Assembly: GCF_037126465.1 (NCBI RefSeq)
Contig: NC_088202.1
Coordinates: forward strand, 118,992,123 to 119,056,122
Reading direction: 5' to 3'
From: Ornithodoros turicata
Taxonomy: Eukaryota > Arthropoda > Arachnida > Ixodida > Argasidae
Length of the DNA: 64,000 nt
How positions within the stretch are numbered: position 1 is the stretch's first letter; every line of letters begins with the position of its first letter. The notes beneath the pieces are model-generated. The model was not told where the DNA came from, did not search any database, and saw nothing but the letters and a program-made list of their open reading frames with translations. Both the position numbers and the translations under genes were made by a program. Positions 58,761-64,000 of the stretch are shown in pieces.

Positions 58761-60879
58761 CAATACAGAGGGAACTTTCTCGTTACAACCGAACGCATCA
58801 GAAATCCACATAGCCTATGTGCCTAGAAATGTTATGCTATATGCCTAGAAGTTTTAATAATAAACAGTACATCCAGCAGAGTGGATCTTGTAAAAGGAAC
58901 ACAATATTCATAGGGTGCGACATGCTAAAAAATTTTGTAAAGAAATCGTGTTCCATTTCATTTTCTCTTCAGTCTACGTAAACATTGTGAGCGCTGTTGT
59001 CTTAACGCCCTATCTGCGTTGTAATCGTATCAGCTCGTCCGAGAATGGCTCCGGGTACCGATCAGCTCCAGCTCCGCGGGGCTCATACACCTTTAACCAT
59101 AAATGAAAAGTACGATAAATATTTCGGGTAATATCGTCGTGAAGGATAAAATATTGTGAAATGATGTTACTGAGCAAATATTATTCTAGGCGTTACACGT
59201 AACACGGTACGAATAAAAGGTGATATGGTGATATGCTTATATGTCGAATAAACTGAGCTTCACTTATGCATTATCCATTGCGGACCAAATATATAGCACC
59301 TTCGCCACTTCTCCGCCGTAGTGGTCTTCCAATATTGCTACAGGATTATTTGGTAATAATACCTCACGAGCAGCGTTGTCCTGCCGTGAAAATTAACAAA
59401 ATGACAATAATGTGTTCCCGAAATTTCAAGGAAGAGGAAAGTTCGCATACTAGGCACGATACCCCGCGAACTTCATCCGAATGGGTCGCATCAACAGAAC
59501 ACGTTTATTACGAACGTACAGGAGTACATATCGATGCGAGCTACTAGCTCCGACGCTTCAACCAGAAAGATTGATGTGAGAGCCCATCCCGGCAGTGGAG
59601 GTGGGGTGTGGGGTGTAGCATCCGATGTTATGGGCGCCCTTTTTGTCCCTTCTCCATGAGGGATGCATTATTGGCGCTGATGCCGAAACTGTCGTCTTAT
59701 AAGCATCATGTCTGGCCCACAGCACCTTGCATTCGTAATCGCGACGAAAGAAAAATTAAGTTCCGTTTTAGAAGTGTAAGCGTCCCGATATATCTGTAGC
59801 TCTTGAAAACGCAAACAATGCGTCATGGTTCCCACAGTATTTATTCAGGTTATCAGCAGTCTTGTCGGTACACTGGTCCTATCTTGCTATCTTATTACAG
59901 CTACACAATAGCAACAGTGTCTTGTGAGCCTGCAATGCTTTTAACTAATTAAAGAGGACAGTACGCACCAGTTCACGAATTTGCTGGAGGTTTATAGAAA
60001 CAACAGAAAGGCGTTAGTTTCAAGTGGATATTCATCCTAGAGGCAAATCGACATTCATTTTCGCATTCATAGATTTTGAATCGTTTCTTTACTACGCAAA
60101 CCATAAAAAATAACGCACTCAATTTTGAATGCACCCGTTTTGTATGCGCTTGTGTCCACCGCGGCGGAATTATAACAAATGCTCCTGAGATTTGGTGTAT
60201 GACAACATGGCTTTCTAGCCAACGGTGTTTTAATTTTTTCTGTTGTTTATAAAGGAACTTCTTACGCTTCGAATACGTTGAGGAGCCGGTGAAAGGAGGT
60301 TTCCATTATTTATACCCTGCAGAAACGGTTCGGATTATAGCGGTCTTGCAACGTCAAAAGCACTAGAGTTTTAAAGACGAATCCCCGTGCCAAATAAAGT
60401 AAATATGCCCGAGGAAAAAGAAAGTCTAAAATCCAATAAAACCTCTACACTTTCCTGAATCTTATTTTCGCTCGCCTACCGAGCAGCTAAGTCTATTGCA
60501 CGAAAAGTACTCCTGAAAGAACTGACGTATCGAATTTATTATCTGTCACGTTACCGAGAGAGCGCTCCGCGAACAAAGCACATACATTCTATATAACCCG
60601 TGGATGATGCGAATTTCAGCTCTCTCAGACCTGCGGAGTAGTAGCTGACTTGTGTGTCTCAATCCGGCGCTTTTCTTGCTCCGGGGCAACAGAGAAAAAT
60701 GAGCAGGATTTCAGTTTCCTAGTAGACGTTCTGTGTCGGATCAACGGTGACGGAGGCAGAGAAATGTCTTTACCGTGAAGCTACTTAATGAACTCTTTCA
60801 CGTATCGCCGAGCAGGTCAGCGCACATATAGTTGATATATATACAAGCATATACGGGACGTTTCTTTTTATCTGCTGTC
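58761..60879. other. No recognised feature
   Basis: AT-rich, with no coding homology or inverted repeats noticed. Confidence 0.5.
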
Positions 60880-60965
60880 CCTTCCTGCTATCTTCTCTCC
60901 ATCTGTCCACATCTGTAAGACGTTCATGGCCACAGTTGCTTCGCGCCGCTAACACGGAATCAAAC
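60880..60965 (+). mobile_element. SINE family B 3' tail
   Basis: CTTCCTGCTATCTTCTCTCC, GCCACAGTTGCTTCGC and CGCTAACACGGAATC match 39145-39220. It lies where the left terminus of the next element should be. Confidence 0.8.
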
Positions 60966-60973
60966 AAAAACGA

Positions 60974-61813
60974 ACATCTTTTTATCAGCAACAGATTTTT
61001 ACAAAAAGTGCAGTTGCCTTAGGACGCTTTTGCTTTTGTCACTGGATTACTCGACGGGGCTACTACTAGGAAACCGTATTTTTTCTCAGTTAGCGAACTA
61101 ATTAACGTACATCTACTACAAACCGCCGTCTCCTACAAACTGCAAGTGGTCGGCAACAGAGCGACGGTGATGTCGACATCTCCGCTCTCAAATAACGTCA
61201 CGCGATTCAGGCAAACACTTATCGCGGTATATTTCACGATCTTTGTTTTGTTTTTCTTTTTCCTTCCTTTCGTTCCTTCATGTGTTCGCAGTGGGTTGCC
61301 ATATCAGATGTTTCATCCTGCTGGGCACAGCTCTTGTCCTTCCCCGGTACGATCAGCGCTGATGTGTAGCGGTAATGTGCAAAGCTCTTTGCAAGCCAAA
61401 AAGAATAACAAAACAAAACAAAGATCGTGGAACATGACGTTTTTCTGTGACGCTAAGTCAGGGCGGAGATATCGACGTCACCTTCGCTCTTTTGCCGATA
61501 CTTGAGGGTCGCACGAGACGGCAGAGCTGCAATAATTAGGTCTGTGGCTCGAGCTGCGATTACTATCGTGCTCCGTCAGTGGTTCGAGCGCGTCATGTGA
61601 ATGTCAGGCGTTAATGTTTCAATTGCAATGTGCTTCCTAAAGTCAATAATTAAAAGTTGATTAAAATATATGTGTTAATTAGTTCCCTAATTGAGAATAA
61701 ATACGGCTTCCTAGTAGCGGCCCCGCCGTGTAATCGAATCACGAAAGTAAAAGCGTCCTAACGCACCTCCCCTTTTTATGAAAATTTGTAGCAGGTAAAA
61801 AGAAACACCCTGT
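60974..61813. mobile_element. Long-TIR element (ACAGGGTG terminus), partly rearranged
   Basis: The right end reads CACCCTGT (61806-61813). Left 60974-61110 is the inverse of 61660-61800, sharing CTTAGGACGCTTTTGC-like and AACTAATTAACG blocks. Left 61120-61262 is the inverse of 61404-61525, sharing ACGATCTTTGTTTTG. An extra block (about 61526-61655) lies in the right arm. The left terminal ACAGGGTG is missing next to the SINE tail. Confidence 0.7.
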
Positions 61814-61824
61814 GTATATATATA

Positions 61825-61970
61825 GAGTCGACCCGCGTTTACCCGGACTTCATTTATCCGGATCCTGCACTATCCGGACAAAAAAGCATGGGGACGGATT
61901 TCTCCACATGTATGTCGCCCTTGTTTATCCGGACTTCAGCTTCCGGACTCGGACGAGAATTCCAGGGAAT
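61825..61970. mobile_element. Pogo/Tigger-like terminal fragment
   Basis: TATAGAGTCGACCCGCG followed by repeated TTATCCGGA or ATCCGGAC strings resembles pogo-group ends. No opposite end was found. Confidence 0.45.
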
Positions 61971-61986
61971 AGCGTCGTCGACTTGG

Positions 61987-62026
61987 CATCAGCATGGCCG
62001 GCAAAGCCATCAGCATGGCCGGCATA
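61987..62026. repeat. 17-bp direct repeat
   Basis: CATCAGCATGGCCGGCA occurs twice, about 23 bp apart. Confidence 0.9.
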
Positions 62027-62066
62027 TATAATGAGGGGGAAAAAAAGCTTTTTTCCCCTCATTATA
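62027..62066. repeat. Loopless hairpin
   Basis: TATAATGAGGGG and CCCCTCATTATA flank an AAAAAAGCTTTTTT core, giving an almost perfect 40-bp palindrome. Confidence 0.9.
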
Positions 62067-62247
62067 ATTCACTGGCTTGCACTGTGGCATTGAGGAGTGC
62101 TAAGTCACCCTCCCAGGTGTATATCGCTCGCTGAGCGACCCCTGGTTTGCCAATTTCGAACGATGCGCAGCTACCCAGAGCTGACGAGCCGCAAACACGG
62201 CGAAACACTGTGGCATTATCCTCTGGTGCTGTCGCATCGTTCCATCA

Positions 62248-62248
<1 letters not shown>

Positions 62249-62286
<38 letters not shown>
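62249..62286. repeat. (TA)n microsatellite
   Basis: Nineteen TA units in a row. Confidence 0.97.
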
Positions 62287-62287
<1 letters not shown>

Positions 62288-63280
62288 GTGCTGAACATGT
62301 ATCTGTTTACAATCTTTAGTGCGTAAATCCTTAGTTGTCCTCTTTTTCATAAAATACGTGCTAAACACGTATACCGTAAAAGTCGTTGATTTTTCTCGTG
62401 GAACATATTTTCGGGTTTTGATGGAGGCCGCAGTTGACGCGGAATTCGCGGAAAACGCGGACTCATAAATGTTTCTCGGTGATGTCAGTGTATCGACTTC
62501 GCGGGTACTTAAATTCGCGAATTATTGATGCTCGCTAAAAACGCGAAAAATCGTTCCGCGTTCGAACTACACTTCGATGTTGAGGACGCATGTTCAGGAC
62601 GTTGCGACCTTCATCCTTAGTCAGTTTGAGGGGGTATTCAGAACAAAATTCAAGCGGTTAAGAGCATCTACATTTAATGACAAGCTTTCGCGCTGAATCT
62701 GCACTTTGTCACGCAGATGATGAAGTGCATATTCTACACGAGCGCTTGTTATTAAAACTGTATGCTCCTAACTGCTCGAATTTTATTCTGGCCACTTTCT
62801 TCGTGGACTTGACAGCGTTTTTCATTTTGTCAGTTTGAGGAGCTTCAATCATGTCATTGAATGAGTGTTCCGCTATATACACCCATGAAAAATATCTGGA
62901 AAATATTACCTCTGCGAATACATGTACATTAGCACCTTTAATTGACGCAGTTTATATACGTGATTCATATTTGGATTTGGCAAGTAGGAGATGGGGAGAG
63001 CAGGGTACGACATCCACCTTCCCGACGTCCATGACGATGGTGAGAGAGACAAGATCAATAAACGGGGGTGTAACTCGCAACAAGGGTGAACCAGTGCCAG
63101 CACTCCCACACAAGACTCACTTATGGTGAATTCTACTGGTCTTTGTCTCGCAGGGAAGCTTACACTGGGTTGTATGCGCATGCTACACGGGTTGCTCCAG
63201 TACAACGTGCGTCGCGTTTCGTTGGTCCTTACCTTCGTCTTTGCACACCCAAGCCTGCACACTACATTGCGCTACCGCTC
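62287..63280. other. No recognised feature
   Basis: Short ORFs only. Confidence 0.5.
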
Positions 63281-63281
63281 T

Positions 63282-63460
63282 CGTGGACTAGTGGCTACCA
63301 TGATTGCCTTACATGCAGAGAGTGGGAGGTGACACGGGTTCCAATCCGGACGCTGGCTCTGCTGTTGGGGTGTTTGTCCTGGGATTTCCTCAATGTAGCA
63401 CGTGTCCCTGTGAAGTCGACCCAGGACGTACGAGCCTCCCTGCGATAGCGGTGACTTTGC
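63282..63460 (+). mobile_element. SINE family B-like copy
   Basis: GTGGACTAGTGGCTA (A-box region), GGGTTCCAATCC (worn B box), GTGTTTGTCCTGGG and AGTCGACCCAGGACG follow the order of 38941-39223. The 3' tail is missing. Confidence 0.7.
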
Positions 63461-63504
63461 CTGCCTGAGCGTGGCCGGCAAGGCAGCTCCATCACAACCA
63501 CCAT

Positions 63505-63760
63505 TGCGCTACATTTCCAGCTCCCGTGGCCTAAGAGGCTACGATTATGGCATTAGAGCATTGCACAGGGGCATTCTTATGCTCAGGCCCGGCCCGACGA
63601 CTTTCTACCTGGTCCGGCCCGGCCCAAGCCCAAATAATTTCCGCGCCGTGCCCGGACCCGAGCAATTTCTAGGCTATACGGCCCGGCCTAGAGGGCTGTA
63701 AAAGTTGACCGTGACTGTAGCAAAAAGTGGGCGTTACACAGGTTCGAGTCCGACCTAGGG
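63505..63760 (+). mobile_element. SINE head split by a GC-rich insert
   Basis: CGTGGCCTAAGAGGCTA (A-box region, 63517-63533) is separated by about 200 bp from AGGTTCGAGTCC (B box, 63740-63751). A normal tRNA head spans about 45 bp, so foreign sequence lies between. Confidence 0.5.
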
Positions 63761-63870
63761 CCGGCAATATACGGGCCAGGGTACTGCCCGGACCCATAAT
63801 GTGAAAACTGAGCCCGGCCCAGGCCCGCAAAGATGAGGCGTTACCCAACCCAGACCAGCCCACGTGCCGT
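63575..63870. repeat. GGCCCGG motif arrays, possible hAT-like ends
   Basis: GGCCCGGCCC and GGGCCGG variants cluster at 63584-63700 and 63757-63865. TAGGGCCGGCAATATACGGG at 63756 resembles a TAG-type hAT start. No 8-bp duplication was found. Confidence 0.4.
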
Positions 63871-63892
63871 GCTAGGCTCGAGCTTTCCCCGT

Positions 63893-64000
63893 TCAGTGCT
63901 CTAGATGGCATTCCACGCCGAGACTGGGGGGTGAACCAGGTTCGAATCCGGGAGCCGGCAGTGCTGTCTAGGTGTTTTTCCTTGGTTGTCTGCAGACGCC
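63893..64000 (+). mobile_element. SINE family B-like copy, cut by the window edge
   Basis: CAGGTTCGAATCCGGGAG (B box), then GTGCTGTCTAGGTGTTTTTC and TTGGTTGTCTGCAGACG match the positions after the B box in 38941-39223. Confidence 0.7.

Noticed and set aside
1..64000. CRISPR array, defence island or other prokaryotic system
   Set aside because: No regularly spaced direct repeats with unique spacers, no operon-like gene packing, and eukaryotic retroelements throughout.

Overview
This window looks like intergenic or intronic DNA from a large, repeat-rich arthropod genome, most likely a tick (Ixodida). It has no operons and no long intact ORF. The only coding homology I can name is decayed retroelement sequence. 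Many loci carry non-LTR 3' tails (AATAGCAAGCC...GGCTGACC...ACATATC-Cn and AATAAAGTTGTTGTTG) and tRNA-derived SINEs that I associate with tick genomes. The tick assignment is inference from memory of such repeats, not a database result.

Layout. 1-5.4 kb: a frameshifted LINE RNase H remnant (about 1737-2480), a long foldback element (2481-3299), one possible host exon (3387-3516), a TA-flanked MITE nested in a Tc1-like end (4319-4740) and a LINE C-terminal fragment (4975-5400). 5.4-11.2 kb: one nearly full-length but dead Tx1/L1-like non-LTR retrotransposon (ORF1 remnant, EEP endonuclease, RT, C-terminal region), split by a 902-bp element with terminal inverted repeats (7731-8632). 11.2-29.4 kb: sparse DNA with LINE tails, two MITEs, a SINE and a repeat-protein remnant. 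29.4-41.5 kb: the densest part, with hAT-type elements (29475-31280, 33340-34350, 35201-36036), a probable further one (37121-39300), nested SINEs, a LINE with a 5' inversion and long inverted repeats. 43-51 kb: pogo-like ends, an element with repeated GGTAC motifs (44521-46089), near-perfect palindromes, a possible 5' exon (47202-47421), a complete Tc1-type MITE (49975-50188) and a second copy of the 29.5-kb hAT family. 51-64 kb: mostly unassigned, with foldback elements, a 94-bp loopless palindrome (55436-55529) and SINE fragments to the right edge.

The parts work together only as genomic parasites. Nonautonomous elements with intact ends sit inside older ones, and no transposase or complete reverse transcriptase is encoded here. 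The most unusual theme is a set of unrelated-looking elements whose ends are built from many copies of one short family-specific motif (GGATTCG, GCGGGTA, GTAGCG, GGTAC, TATTATAATAC, CTGGTG, GTAGTTAACT, GGCCCGG). These resemble arrays of transposase binding sites. I found no CRISPR array, rRNA gene, convincing functional tRNA gene or prokaryotic system.
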